Positions 33,746 to 42,349 of a stretch of DNA of 43,302 nt are shown here, piece by piece. The DNA is from Avispirillum sp959601495 (GTDB lineage Bacteria > Bacillota > Clostridia > Oscillospirales > CAG-272). The notes below the pieces were generated by a model that was not told the DNA's origin, searched no databases, and worked only from the letters and a program-made list of their open reading frames with translations. The position numbers and the translations under genes are program-made. How positions within the stretch are numbered: position 1 is the first letter of the stretch; every line of letters starts with the position of its first letter. The DNA is taken from assembly GCA_959601495.1 (NCBI GenBank), contig CAUGPT010000017.1, forward strand, positions 1 through 43,302, read 5' to 3'.

Positions 33746-33767
33746 CAGATGGGCAAACTCTGCGAAA
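33746..33767 (-). repeat. Right inverted repeat of the invertible segment
   Basis: Exact reverse complement of 32263-32284 over 22 bp. An outer pair of arms TTTTCGCA (33729-33736) and TGCGAAAA (33761-33768) frames it, like core arms bound by a tyrosine recombinase. Confidence 0.85.
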
Positions 33768-34086
33768 ACTTACGCAGCACACCTGGCAGACCCGAATTTC
33801 CGCTCAAGAACAGTATTCCCCACTGCAATCAAAATATAAAATTGCACATTCTGAAAAGAATGCGCCTCTCCGGAATTGCCGCGATGTTTTTTGATTTTCC
33901 CCCATCATCGTGGCTTTTATTTTTTATATTCTCTGTTCGGCAGGTACTGCTTTTGATCTCTCTTGCCTGTGCGGCACCGGACATCCTGCAAAAAGCTTTT
34001 GTCTCAGGCAAAAGAGCTTTTGGTTCGCGCTCAGCTGTCCGTTTTTCTTGTTCTTCTGGGCAGCCGCGAATTCGTAGGAGCGAAAG
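33768..34086. other. Gene-free stretch between the invertible segment and the tpiA terminator
   Basis: I see no convincing gene. An open frame from 33749 uses the right repeat as its start, has no ribosome binding site and has no recognisable domain. An AT-rich part (33820-33840) and a CTTTTG/CAAAAG inverted repeat (near 33990-34015) are present. In the inverted state the promoter would fire into this stretch. Confidence 0.5.
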
Positions 34087-34114
34087 AAAAGAGCCTCCCT
34101 CGGGAGGCTCTTTT
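34087..34114. terminator. Bidirectional terminator next to tpiA
   Basis: AAAAGAGCCTCCC / GGGAGGCTCTTTT around a TC centre: a 13-bp stem with A and T runs on both sides. It ends the pgk-tpiA operon on the minus strand and anything coming from the left. Confidence 0.92.
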
Positions 34115-34129
34115 AACATATTGATATGA

Positions 34130-34897
34130 TTACTGTGCTGCGGTGACGATCTTGTCAAACTTTTCGGGCACAAGGGATGCGCCGCCGATAAGACCGCCGT
34201 CCACGTTGTACTTGCCGAGAAGCTCTGCCGCGTTGCCGTCGTTCATGCTGCCGCCGTACTGGATGGTAACAGCCTCGGCAACGTCCTTTCCGTAAAGCGC
34301 TGCGAGAACGCCGCGGATTATGCCGCAAGCCTCGTCCGCCTGCTCGGGTGTTGCTGTGAGTCCCGTACCTATTGCCCATACAGGCTCGTACGCGATGATG
34401 ATATTCTTCATATCCTCGGCGCTGACGCCTGCAAGATCAAGCTTTGTCTGCATGGAGACGATCTCCTCGGTGATGCCGCTCTGTCTCTGTGCCAGAACCT
34501 CGCCGACGCAGAGTATGACCTTGAGGCCTGCCGCGAGAGCAGCCTTCAGTCTCTTATTGACAGTCTCGTCGGTCTCGCCGAAATACTGTCTTCTTTCGCT
34601 GTGGCCGATAATTACGTACTCGGCGCCGCACTCAAGAAGCATTGCTGCGGAAATTTCACCTGTGAAGGCACCCTTTGCCTCAAAATGTACGTTCTGCGCG
34701 CCGATCTTTACCGCCGTGCCCTTTGCAGCCTCAACTGCGGGAGCTATGTCCACGAAGGGAACGCACAGAATTACGTCGCAGCCGTTCTTGCCTGCGGTGA
34801 GCTCTGCGGTCTTTTTAACTGCGGCGACCGCCTCGGAAGGGGTCATGTTCATTTTCCAGTTGCCGGCGATAACCGCCTTGCGTGTTGCTTTATTCAT
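34130..34897 (-). CDS. tpiA: Triose-phosphate isomerase
   Basis: Interconverts DHAP and glyceraldehyde-3-phosphate in glycolysis. The protein has 255 residues. GNWKMN holds N13 and K15, IIGHSERRQYF holds the electrophile H99, and AYEPVWAIGTG holds the base E171; the phosphate loop GGSMNDGNA and GGASL are present. The start at 34897 (MNKATRK) follows AGAGGTG; the reading from 34930 has an irrelevant leader. It lies 75 nt after pgk on the same strand, so they form an operon. Confidence 0.97.
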   Translation of the reverse strand: MNKATRKAVIAGNWKMNMTPSEAVAAVKKTAELTAGKNGCDVILCVPFVDIAPAVEAAKGTAVKIGAQNVHFEAKGAFTGEISAAMLLECGAEYVIIGHSERRQYFGETDETVNKRLKAALAAGLKVILCVGEVLAQRQSGITEEIVSMQTKLDLAGVSAEDMKNIIIAYEPVWAIGTGLTATPEQADEACGIIRGVLAALYGKDVAEAVTIQYGGSMNDGNAAELLGKYNVDGGLIGGASLVPEKFDKIVTAAQ

Positions 34898-34933
34898 ATC
34901 AAAACACCTCTTTAATATTGTATCAAACATAAG

Positions 34934-34957
34934 GCGGACGGAGCATTGTCCGTCCGC
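34934..34957 (-). other. Hairpin between pgk and tpiA
   Basis: GCGGACGGA / TCCGTCCGC with a 6-nt loop. No T run follows, so it is probably a processing or stability element setting the pgk:tpiA ratio. Confidence 0.5.
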
Positions 34958-34972
34958 GCAGTGTATCGGAAA

Positions 34973-36160
34973 TTACTTGTCCTGGAGGCAAGCGATACCG
35001 GGAAGCTCCAGACCCTCGAGGAATTCGAGAGAAGCGCCGCCGCCGGTGGAAATGTGAGTCATCTTATCTGCATAGCCGAGAGCCTCAACTGCTGCAGCGG
35101 AGTCGCCGCCGCCGATGATGGAGACCGCGCCGGACTCTGCAACTGCCTTTGCAACGCTGCGTGTACCGGAAGCGAAGTTCTCCCACTCGGAAACGCCCAT
35201 AGGTCCGTTCCATACAACGGTGCCTGCGCCGATGATAGTCTTGGAGAACAGCTCCTGAGTCTTTTCACCGATGTCAAGGCCCATCCAGCCGTCGGGAATG
35301 GAGTCGGAGTAGATACGCATGAAGGTGGTATCCTCTTTGTACTCACGTCCGATGATGTTATCTACGGGAAGCAGGAAGTTCACGCCCTTTGCTCTTGCCT
35401 TGTTGATAAGCTCAAGCGCGAGCTCCAGCTTGTCGTTCTCGCAGATGGAGGTGCCGATATCGTTGCCGAGAGCGCGGAAGAAGGTATATGCCATACCGCC
35501 GCCGATGATAAGTGTGTCGCACTTGTCGATGAGGTTATTGATAACACCGATCTTATCGGAGACCTTTGCGCCGCCGAGGATAGCAACGAAGGGACGTGCG
35601 GGATCAGCCAGTGCCTTGCCCATGATCTCGACCTCTTTGCGGATAAGGAAGCCGCAGACTGCGGGCAGATAATCCGCAACGCCGGCGGTGGAGGCGTGAG
35701 CGCGGTGAGCGGTGCCGAACGCGTCGTTCACGTATATCTCAGCCATGGAAGCAAGCTCTTTGGCAAAAGCGGGGTCGTTCTTTTCCTCTTCGGCGTGGAA
35801 ACGAACGTTTTCGAGAAGCATAGCCTGGCCGGGCTTAAGTGCCGCTGCCTTTGCCTTTGCGTCGGGACCGATAACGTCGCTTGCAAGCTCAACGTTCTGA
35901 CCGAGCAGCTCGGTAAGTCTCTTTGCTACGGGAGCAAGAGAATACTTCATATTGAATTCGCCCTTGGGTCTGCCCATGTGGGAGCAGAGGATAACTGCGG
36001 CATTATGGTCGAGCAGGTATTTTATAGTGGGAAGCGCGCCGACGATTCTCTTATCGTCCGTTATAACGCCGTCCTTCATAGGTACGTTGAAATCGCATCT
36101 GACAAGAACCTTCTTGCCCGCAACATCAATGTCTTCAACTGATTTTTTGTTGTAAGTCAT
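34973..36160 (-). CDS. pgk: Phosphoglycerate kinase
   Basis: Transfers phosphate from 1,3-bisphosphoglycerate to ADP in glycolysis. The 395-residue chain has the usual length. Conserved blocks are RCDFNVP (substrate Arg, Asp and Asn), SHMGRPKG, ENVRFHAEE, NDAFGTAHRAHAST, GGAKVSDK (nucleotide side), GGGMAYTF and GGGDSAAAV. AAAGGATGAG precedes the ATG. It has its own promoter and is followed by tpiA. Confidence 0.98.
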   Translation of the reverse strand: MTYNKKSVEDIDVAGKKVLVRCDFNVPMKDGVITDDKRIVGALPTIKYLLDHNAAVILCSHMGRPKGEFNMKYSLAPVAKRLTELLGQNVELASDVIGPDAKAKAAALKPGQAMLLENVRFHAEEEKNDPAFAKELASMAEIYVNDAFGTAHRAHASTAGVADYLPAVCGFLIRKEVEIMGKALADPARPFVAILGGAKVSDKIGVINNLIDKCDTLIIGGGMAYTFFRALGNDIGTSICENDKLELALELINKARAKGVNFLLPVDNIIGREYKEDTTFMRIYSDSIPDGWMGLDIGEKTQELFSKTIIGAGTVVWNGPMGVSEWENFASGTRSVAKAVAESGAVSIIGGGDSAAAVEALGYADKMTHISTGGGASLEFLEGLELPGIACLQDK

Positions 36161-36222
36161 TTTTTCTCATCCTTTCGTATTTACGACCGGAAAAACCGGC
36201 ATTTCCTATTTAACCAATTTAT

Positions 36223-36251
36223 AATATACCATATTATCCGCGCCTTTACAA
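36223..36251 (-). promoter_or_regulatory. Sigma-A-type promoter of pgk-tpiA
   Basis: Minus strand: TTGTAA (36251-36246), a 17-bp spacer, then TATATT (36228-36223). The leader is about 60 nt. Confidence 0.65.
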
Positions 36252-36290
36252 TGATTTTTTCAAAAAAATAATGCGGCACATAAAGTTCTG

Positions 36291-36317
36291 CGTCTCCGTG
36301 CATATTGCACGGAGACG
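36291..36317 (-). terminator. Terminator-like hairpin after the nucleotide-sugar dehydratase gene
   Basis: An 11-bp perfect stem CGTCTCCGTGC / GCACGGAGACG with a 5-nt loop. Only scattered Ts follow directly; a TTATTTTTTT run lies some 20 nt further on the minus strand. Confidence 0.55.
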
Positions 36318-36350
36318 GACGGTGATTTTTGTATGTTGCGCCGAGACGCG

Positions 36351-38444
36351 TTATTCTTCCGTAGGATGATATGTGGGAACTATATCCTCCACAATGGCGC
36401 GTATATCGGAGCTTTCGCTGACGGACGCCGCCTCGAGGATCGCAAGCTTTGCCTCAAACTCGCCGTCATCCATTTCGATGGGTCTGCCGATATGGATAAG
36501 CTCGTTATCCGTGGACTGCAGTCCCTCCTCGTCCATGAGCAGCTCCTCATACAGCTTTTCGCCCGGGCGCAGTCCCGTATATTCTATCATTATATCCACG
36601 TCGGGCACGTAGCCGGAAAGACGTATAAGGTTTCGCGCCATATCGTCTATGCGCACGGGGTCGCCCATGTCAAGCACGAATATCTCGCCGCCTGCGGCGT
36701 AGTACGACGCCTGAAGCACAAGAGATACCGCCTCGGGTATGGTCATAAAATAGCGGATGATATTTTTATCGGTAACGGTAACGGGGCCGCCCGCGGATAT
36801 CTGCTTTTTGAACAGGGGGATGACGCTGCCGTTTGAACCGATAACGTTGCCAAATCGCACGGCGACGAAGTCGGTATCGGGGCATTTTCTGTCCATCATC
36901 TGCACTATCATCTCGCAGATGCGCTTTGTCGCGCCCATGATGTTTGTGGGGTTGACCGCCTTGTCGGTGGATATGAGCACAAACTTGGAAACGCCGTATT
37001 TTGCCGCCGCCTGCGCGGTCTTATACGTGCCGAGGGCATTGTTCTTGACTGCCTCGTTGGGGCTTTGCTCCATAAGGGGCACGTGCTTGTGCGCCGCCGC
37101 GTGGAAAACGATGTCGGGGCGGTACGTCCTCATTACGCTGTTAATGCGGTTCGTGTTGCGCACGGAGCCGATAAGCACCGTAAGGCACAGCTCGGGATGG
37201 CTGTGGCGCAGCTCCTGTTGAATGTCGTATGCATTGTTTTCGTATATGTCGAAGATAACAAGCCTTGCGGGATGCGAGCGGGCGATCTGACGGCACAGCT
37301 CGCTGCCGATAGAGCCTCCTCCGCCAGTGACAAGCACGGTCTTGCCCATTACGGAGCGGAGTATTTCGTCGTTATTGACGCTGACCTGCTCGCGGCCGAG
37401 AAGGTCGGTAAGCTCAACGTCGCGCAGCTTTGTAACGCTGACCTCTCCGTTTACGATCTGGTCAACGCCGGGGATTATCTTTACGCGGCATGATGTTTCT
37501 TTGCAGATGTGAAGAATGTCTTTTTTGGAGGCGGCGTCGATACTCGGGATAGCTATGATTATTTCGCTTATGGCATATTTTTTGACCGTCTGCGGTATAA
37601 GCTCCCTGCCGCCGACTATCGGTATGCCCTCAAGCTGCCTGCCGGCTTTGTTGGGATTGTCGTCGATAAAGCAGCAGATCATTCTGCCGTCGCGCGAGCG
37701 CTGCATTTCTTCTATAAGGGTCTGTCCGGCGCTGCCCGCGCCGATTATCATTGTATGTATGAGAGAATCGTTTCTGCTGCGCCGCCGCTCCGTAAAGAAT
37801 CTGAGAAATCTGTACGAAAAGCGTATGGCGGTGGTAAGGCAGAAGGTGAGTATATATCCCACCGCATAGAACGAGCGGGGCATGGGCGCGCCGTTCTGCA
37901 TGTAAAGCGCCCCGAGGACATAGAAGGGTATGAGCACAAGGTGCGCGCCTATCATTCTGTACAGCTCCGCGACGCTTGCAAGCTTCCATATGCTGTGGTA
38001 CAGTCTGAAGGCAAAGAACACTGCAATGGTTATGATGATAAGATACGGCAGCGACCAGAGATAGCCTCTGAAATAGTACGGCGGTATATGACGCCAGTCA
38101 AAATCGAAGCGCACCATAAGCGCCGTAAAATATGAGAATGTCACAACGGCAGAGTCGGCGACGGCAAGCAGGAATGCCTTTATGACCCATGTCTCACCCA
38201 TTTTTACAGACGAATCAGCGCCGCGGATATGCCGAATGACCGCATACCAGATAAACAGTATAAGCGCTGCACATGCAGCGGTAAGAGAGCGCGGCGGATT
38301 TGTTATCATATCCGGCAACGCGAGATAATCCGCAACGGCGGCGCTGTTGTCTGCAAGTATGTTGCCGACCGCGACGGCAGCGGACACGGCGGCGGTGATC
38401 GCCGCCGCGGCTGCGATATACAGCACTCGTTTTTTTCTGTTCAT
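36351..38444 (-). CDS. Membrane-bound nucleoside-diphosphate-sugar 4,6-dehydratase (PglF/WbpM/CapD type)
   Basis: A 697-residue enzyme expected to convert UDP-GlcNAc to the 4-keto-6-deoxy sugar used for surface polysaccharide or glycoprotein glycans. The N-terminal part (1-230) has several membrane helices, followed by a CoA-binding-like Rossmann domain (GAGSAGQTLIEEM). The catalytic short-chain dehydrogenase domain has TGGGGSIGS at 373-381, AAHKHVPLME and STDKAVNPTNIMGATKR; Met in place of the usual Tyr of YxxxK is the normal state of this subfamily. GGGAGGTC precedes the ATG. It lies next to a CpsB-like phosphatase and an ABC exporter, a surface-glycan context. Confidence 0.92.
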   Translation of the reverse strand: MNRKKRVLYIAAAAAITAAVSAAVAVGNILADNSAAVADYLALPDMITNPPRSLTAACAALILFIWYAVIRHIRGADSSVKMGETWVIKAFLLAVADSAVVTFSYFTALMVRFDFDWRHIPPYYFRGYLWSLPYLIIITIAVFFAFRLYHSIWKLASVAELYRMIGAHLVLIPFYVLGALYMQNGAPMPRSFYAVGYILTFCLTTAIRFSYRFLRFFTERRRSRNDSLIHTMIIGAGSAGQTLIEEMQRSRDGRMICCFIDDNPNKAGRQLEGIPIVGGRELIPQTVKKYAISEIIIAIPSIDAASKKDILHICKETSCRVKIIPGVDQIVNGEVSVTKLRDVELTDLLGREQVSVNNDEILRSVMGKTVLVTGGGGSIGSELCRQIARSHPARLVIFDIYENNAYDIQQELRHSHPELCLTVLIGSVRNTNRINSVMRTYRPDIVFHAAAHKHVPLMEQSPNEAVKNNALGTYKTAQAAAKYGVSKFVLISTDKAVNPTNIMGATKRICEMIVQMMDRKCPDTDFVAVRFGNVIGSNGSVIPLFKKQISAGGPVTVTDKNIIRYFMTIPEAVSLVLQASYYAAGGEIFVLDMGDPVRIDDMARNLIRLSGYVPDVDIMIEYTGLRPGEKLYEELLMDEEGLQSTDNELIHIGRPIEMDDGEFEAKLAILEAASVSESSDIRAIVEDIVPTYHPTEE

Positions 38445-38810
38445 GAAACCGACCTCCCGTTTCGACCTTTTTCGCCGCAGGCGGAAAAGGAAAACTATGA
38501 GTATTGATCTTAGTATGACTTATATGTAAGCCGCAGGCGCGGCTTTGGGGTTCGGGTTTTTATGCTCACGCACCATAAGGCCAAACCCTGTCCGTGTGCC
38601 GCAGGGCAAGCTTATCTGTGCGTTACCGTTCACGGTGACGCAGGCGCTTTATCTGCACGAGCCTCAGTCCGCGCCGCGGGGGAGCGTATATATTGTACTG
38701 CCTTTAGCACACAGGCGCGGTTTGTCGATACAAACCTATCTGCGCCGCGGCGCTGTTCAGACATGAGCCCGTCAGCGCGCCTTATGCTTTATACGTCACC
38801 AAAAGCACGT
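38445..38810. other. Gene-free stretch upstream of the dehydratase gene
   Basis: No supported gene. An imperfect hairpin CCTTTTTCGCC/GGCGGAAAAGG (38466-38490) and AGCCGC/GCGGCT (38529-38544) are visible. Frames from 38545 and 38562 on the plus strand lack ribosome binding sites. The dehydratase promoter should lie here on the minus strand, but I could not pick one with confidence. Confidence 0.5.
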
Positions 38811-39542
38811 TCAGGGTCTTATGATACTTTTGTCCGCGATCATCCTTTGCGGGTTTATGCCGAAGAGAAGCCTTGCGTACTGCCCGGACGTTTCGTCAGC
38901 CACGGTATCTGCCGCACCGGAGAGCCGCGGCGTGCGAAAGCGCGCGCCGTGGGCATCGCTCGCGACAACGTCGCAAAGCCGATTTGATACGATAAAGTGC
39001 GCCGCCTCCATAACATCCGCGCCGAAGCTGCCCTCAAGACTGCCTCGGTTCAGCTGTATTACGCAGCCCGCTTCTCTCAGGGCGCGCAGCGCGCCGAAAA
39101 CGTCGTCCCTGACGAATTCATACCGCTCGGCGTGCGCTATGACGGGGACAAGTCCGAGAGACAGTATCTCTCCGGCAATGCGGTTTGCAAACTCAGCCTC
39201 ACAGCCGAAATCAAATTCTATAAGGATGTATCTGCTGTCTGCGAGCGTTTTCGCCCTGCCCGAGGATATAAGCGACGAAATATTTTCCGCTGCGAAGTTT
39301 TCAGCCCCGTCGAAAAGGCTTACGGGGATGTGCTCGTCGTCTATCGCCCTTTGCAGGCGGCGAAAAGCATGGGTGTATTCTTCTTTTGTATATCCCTCTT
39401 CGCCGGGGACATTGAAGTGCGGTGTTGCCACAATGTTGCGCACTCCGTCGCGCGCGGCGGTGTCCGCCATTTCAAGAGCTTCGTATATATCCTCGGCGCC
39501 GTCGTCAAGCCCGGGGAGTATGTGCATATGTATATCGGTCAT
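38811..39542 (-). CDS. CpsB/YwqE-type PHP-domain protein-tyrosine phosphatase
   Basis: A 243-residue metal-dependent phosphatase of the PHP fold that in Gram-positives removes phosphate from the BY-kinase controlling capsule chain length. The metal-binding blocks are DIHMHILPGLDDGA (H5, H7), VATPHF (H42), the internal HAERY and SDAHG near the C-terminus. GGAGGAA precedes the ATG. The start overlaps the previous gene's stop (ATGA), so translation is coupled. No BY-kinase or transporter partner (CpsC/D) is visible in this window. Confidence 0.92.
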   Translation of the reverse strand: MTDIHMHILPGLDDGAEDIYEALEMADTAARDGVRNIVATPHFNVPGEEGYTKEEYTHAFRRLQRAIDDEHIPVSLFDGAENFAAENISSLISSGRAKTLADSRYILIEFDFGCEAEFANRIAGEILSLGLVPVIAHAERYEFVRDDVFGALRALREAGCVIQLNRGSLEGSFGADVMEAAHFIVSNRLCDVVASDAHGARFRTPRLSGAADTVADETSGQYARLLFGINPQRMIADKSIIRP

Positions 39543-40432
39543 AGCGTTTCCTCCGCGCTGCCAAACGGTTTATCACCCTTGCCGCAGCCGCGCCGTCTGA
39601 GCGGACCTTTTCTCAGTCGGAGCGCAGCGCGCCGAAGCGCCGCATGGCGAAGCCACGGTCCGCTGTAGAATTTCCACACAAGGCTTTCGGGGGTAACGGT
39701 CTTCCCCCGCCTTACGACGGACACGGCGACACCGAAAACACAGCTTTCGGGAAAGGGACCCTCGCAAACGTTCTGCGCGTCGCCTATCATATAAAATCCG
39801 TCGTCGGTAATGCGCGATATTCTGTGCAGAATATATCTCTCGCCGCGCGCCGACGGTATGCGGCAAAATACTATGTCGCCGCAGCTGTTCGTCACCTGAA
39901 TTTCAAGTATCCTCAGCTGCGCGTCTCCCACCGTTATCTCTTCTTTTGACGAAAGAACGACTATCTCATCGCTTATATCTCCGTCGATACAGTCGTCGGC
40001 GTGGATCTTCGCAACAAGCTCCGCCGCGGGGGTGCTTGAGGAGGTCACCGTAAGGGGAGCGTCGAGAGACAGGCGGGGAGATACATAGTCGGTATATCTT
40101 ATGCGCCGCTGACCCTTGCCCACATTGTTGTCGCTGTCAAACGCGGCATATGTAACTATCCTTTCGCTGCCGCCCAAAAGAGCCGAACGCGACTCTATAA
40201 CAAGGCTCCCGCTGACGTCTCCGTCCTTTTTGTCATAAGCGGAAACACCGCGAAGAAGCTTTTCGTCGGGGTCGGAAACACTTACTTCTATAATGTCCTT
40301 ATCAAAGCTTATGACGGGGCACGAAGAGTCTCCCTCACGGCTTATATACCATCTTGCGCCGCCGTATACGGCAGCGGAGGCGAGACACAGTACAAGGAGT
40401 ATAAGCGTCAGTCTTTTACCGGATTTTCTCAT
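39539..40432 (-). CDS. Membrane protein with two Ig-like repeats joined to an S24/S26-like C-terminus
   Basis: A 297-residue chain: helix 8-27, an Ig-like (DUF5011-type) repeat about 38-113 (RGVSAYDKKDGDVSG), a second about 118-190 (DDCIDGDISDEI, ILEIQVTNSCGD). The C-terminal part (185-290) is very like the second half of clostridial S24/S26 peptidase-like proteins (GDIVF, RYILHRISRI, GFYMIGDAQN, VFGVAVSVVRRGK, then an Arg/Leu-rich tail). The N-terminal Ser-containing GxSMxP part of that family is missing, so peptidase activity is doubtful. The start at 40432 (MRKSGKR) is preferred over 40549. It sits between an ABC exporter and a CpsB phosphatase. It may be a natural fusion or a deletion chimera. 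Confidence 0.65.
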   Translation of the reverse strand: MRKSGKRLTLILLVLCLASAAVYGGARWYISREGDSSCPVISFDKDIIEVSVSDPDEKLLRGVSAYDKKDGDVSGSLVIESRSALLGGSERIVTYAAFDSDNNVGKGQRRIRYTDYVSPRLSLDAPLTVTSSSTPAAELVAKIHADDCIDGDISDEIVVLSSKEEITVGDAQLRILEIQVTNSCGDIVFCRIPSARGERYILHRISRITDDGFYMIGDAQNVCEGPFPESCVFGVAVSVVRRGKTVTPESLVWKFYSGPWLRHAALRRAALRLRKGPLRRRGCGKGDKPFGSAEETL

Positions 40433-40520
40433 GATCGGATCAATAATACCTTTCCGTATTTTTCGCGTGGCAGTGCGGCAGATCGCCGCACCGCCGCGCG
40501 GCAGATGAGGCAGGACGCCG

Positions 40521-42263
40521 TCAGCGCGCAGCCTCAAGATCGGCGGCACTTGTCAGCCTGCCGGTTTTGTCTATGCGGTATATGAAGCTGCAATACTTCA
40601 GTATCCCTTTTCTGTGGGTGGTCAGTATGCATACTCTGTCTGGGTCGGAGTTCATCAGATTGTGCAGGACCCGAGCCTCCGTTTCGTGGTCCAGCGCCGA
40701 GGTTATCTCGTCCATGAGCAGAACGGGAGATTTTCTGAGCAGCGCCCTCGCAATTGCAATGCGCTGCGCCTGTCCCTCCGACAGCCGCAGTCCCCTTTCG
40801 CCCATTTTTGTCGACAGCCCGTCAGGCAGGGAGCGAACGAATTCTCCTATATCGGCAACGTCAAGCGCCTCCCAGAGCTCGCCCTCGGCGGCATTGGGCG
40901 CGGCAAGACGCAGATTATCTTCGATCGTGCCCGAAAACATACTGTTGCCCTGCGGCACATATGAGCACAGGCGGCGTGTGCTGTCCGACGCGGAAAGTTT
41001 TATGTCGCCGCTTTCAAAATATACGGCGCCGTCGGTAGGCTTCATAAGCCCCAGTATAAGCTTCAGAAGAGTGGTCTTTCCCTCTCCGGAGGGACCCACA
41101 AGGGCGATTATATCGCCGGACTTCGCCGTAAAGGAAGCGTCCCGCAGCACGGGAGTCTCGGCGTCGCTGTAGCAAAAGCCGACGTTCTCCGCCGTGATGC
41201 GGATGCCGCGGTCCTCGGCGTTTTTCATAAGTTCCAGAGCCGCTTTTTCGTCCGCATCGGTCTCACACTCCAGCGAGGTGATTTCCATAATGCGCCCCGC
41301 CGATGTCGCAACCGAGACGGCGCCGGGCAAAAGCCCCACCATTGCGGAAAACGACGATGTCAGCGTTGAGCATATCTGCAGAAACAACGTCATCGTACCG
41401 AAGGATATATCGCCGCTCCACAGACGGTAGACGCTCCATCCGTAGCAGGAATATGACACAAGAAGTCCTATAACGGACAGGCACATGGTCGTCAGAATAG
41501 TAAATTTGTCATGACTGAGGCGCACGCGCTTGTAGCTGTCAAGAAGCGCGCCGAACTTTGCCGCGTAGTCCCCGGTGACGCCGAACGTCTTCACCGTCTG
41601 CAGATTCTGCGCCGCCTCTTCTCCGCAGGAGAGGATACGGCCGTTGAGCTCCCGGCTCTGCGTATTGAATTTGCGGATCATGCGCATCATATAGCGCGAG
41701 GATAAAAACATGACCGGCGCGCTGACAAGCGCGATCTCCGCCATTACGGGATCGTAATACAAAACGATAATAAGCGCACCGACGAACTGCGTTATTCTTA
41801 TGACGGTATTGGGCACAAGTCCCACGATGCCGCCGATCACGGAGGACACGTCGCCCTCAAGACGGTTTACAAGCTCCCCGGAATGATACGCGGATATGTC
41901 CTCGAGACGGGCGTTCATAATGTGGTCGAACACAGAGGCTCTCACCTCGCTGCCCGCCTTTGCGCCGATGACAGAGGAAGCACGGGAGGCAAGCGCCTGA
42001 AGAACTATCTGCCCCACGGCAAGAGACGCCACAAGCACGGCGCATCTCAATATCGTTCCGCTTTTGCCGATGACAGCGTCTATGAGATATTTGGAGGCAA
42101 CGCCGCTGAGAAGTCACGTTGCGGCTCCGGCAAAACCGAAAAGCACGTTCAGGGCAATGCCCGCGCGGTATTTCTTTATGTATCCGAAAAGCCATGCCCA
42201 CTCTCGCTTCATCTCGCGAAACAGCCTGAAGCTGAAGTGTCTGTCGCCGTTCTTTGCGTCCAC
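40521..42263 (-). pseudogene. ABC exporter (fused membrane and ATPase domains) with an in-frame stop at codon 50
   Basis: From GTG 42263 (behind AAAGGAGG) the frame reads 49 codons, meets TGA at 42116-42114, then continues open for about 530 codons to 40521. The product without that stop would be 580 residues, normal for an exporter half-transporter. The region before the stop contains the first part of the membrane domain (REWAWLFGYIKKYRAGIALN); the sequence after it resumes with VASKYLIDAVIG. The ATPase is intact: Walker A GPSGEGKT (Lys near codon 396), signature LSEGQAQR, Walker B VLLMDEITSALD. TGA ends other genes here, so recoding is unlikely. A nonsense mutation or sequence error is the likely reason; a restart at ATG 42050 would lose the first helices. 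Confidence 0.8.
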
Positions 42264-42302
42264 TGCGGTGCCTCCTTTGCTGATTTATTACTATAATACA
42301 AT

Positions 42303-42330
42303 ATTATATCATTGTGTTAATAAAAATCAA
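42303..42330 (-). promoter_or_regulatory. Sigma-A-type promoter of the ABC exporter operon
   Basis: Minus strand: TTGATT (42330-42325), a 16-bp spacer, then a perfect TATAAT (42308-42303). The leader is about 35 nt to the GTG start. Confidence 0.65.
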
Positions 42331-42349
42331 TAGTAACCGACCCAAACGC

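Larger units (their letters stand above)
32263..33767. mobile_element. Predicted invertible DNA segment carrying its own tyrosine recombinase
   Basis: The segment is bounded by 22-bp perfect inverted repeats (32263-32284 and 33746-33767). Inside are, left to right, a strong minus-strand promoter (32323-32351), the recombinase gene (32547-33659) and the recombinase terminator (33711-33731). In the orientation shown the promoter fires left through the left repeat into the c-di-GMP riboswitch and fibre operon (ON). Inversion would point it right, toward the convergent terminator of tpiA (OFF), and would put the recombinase and its terminator next to the riboswitch. No excision or transfer genes are present, so a mobile-island reading is less likely. 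Confidence 0.75.

Noticed and set aside
32263..33767. Integrative element or prophage remnant
   Set aside because: Only the recombinase is present, with inverted rather than direct terminal repeats and no cargo, relaxase, excisionase or phage genes.
33749..34129. Plus-strand open frame of 126 codons starting in the right inverted repeat
   Set aside because: No ribosome binding site, no recognisable domain, and it runs through the bidirectional terminator.
42114..42116. TGA read as tryptophan or selenocysteine in the ABC exporter
   Set aside because: TGA is the natural stop of several genes here (for example 5481-5483, 6059-6061), and no SECIS-like hairpin is evident.
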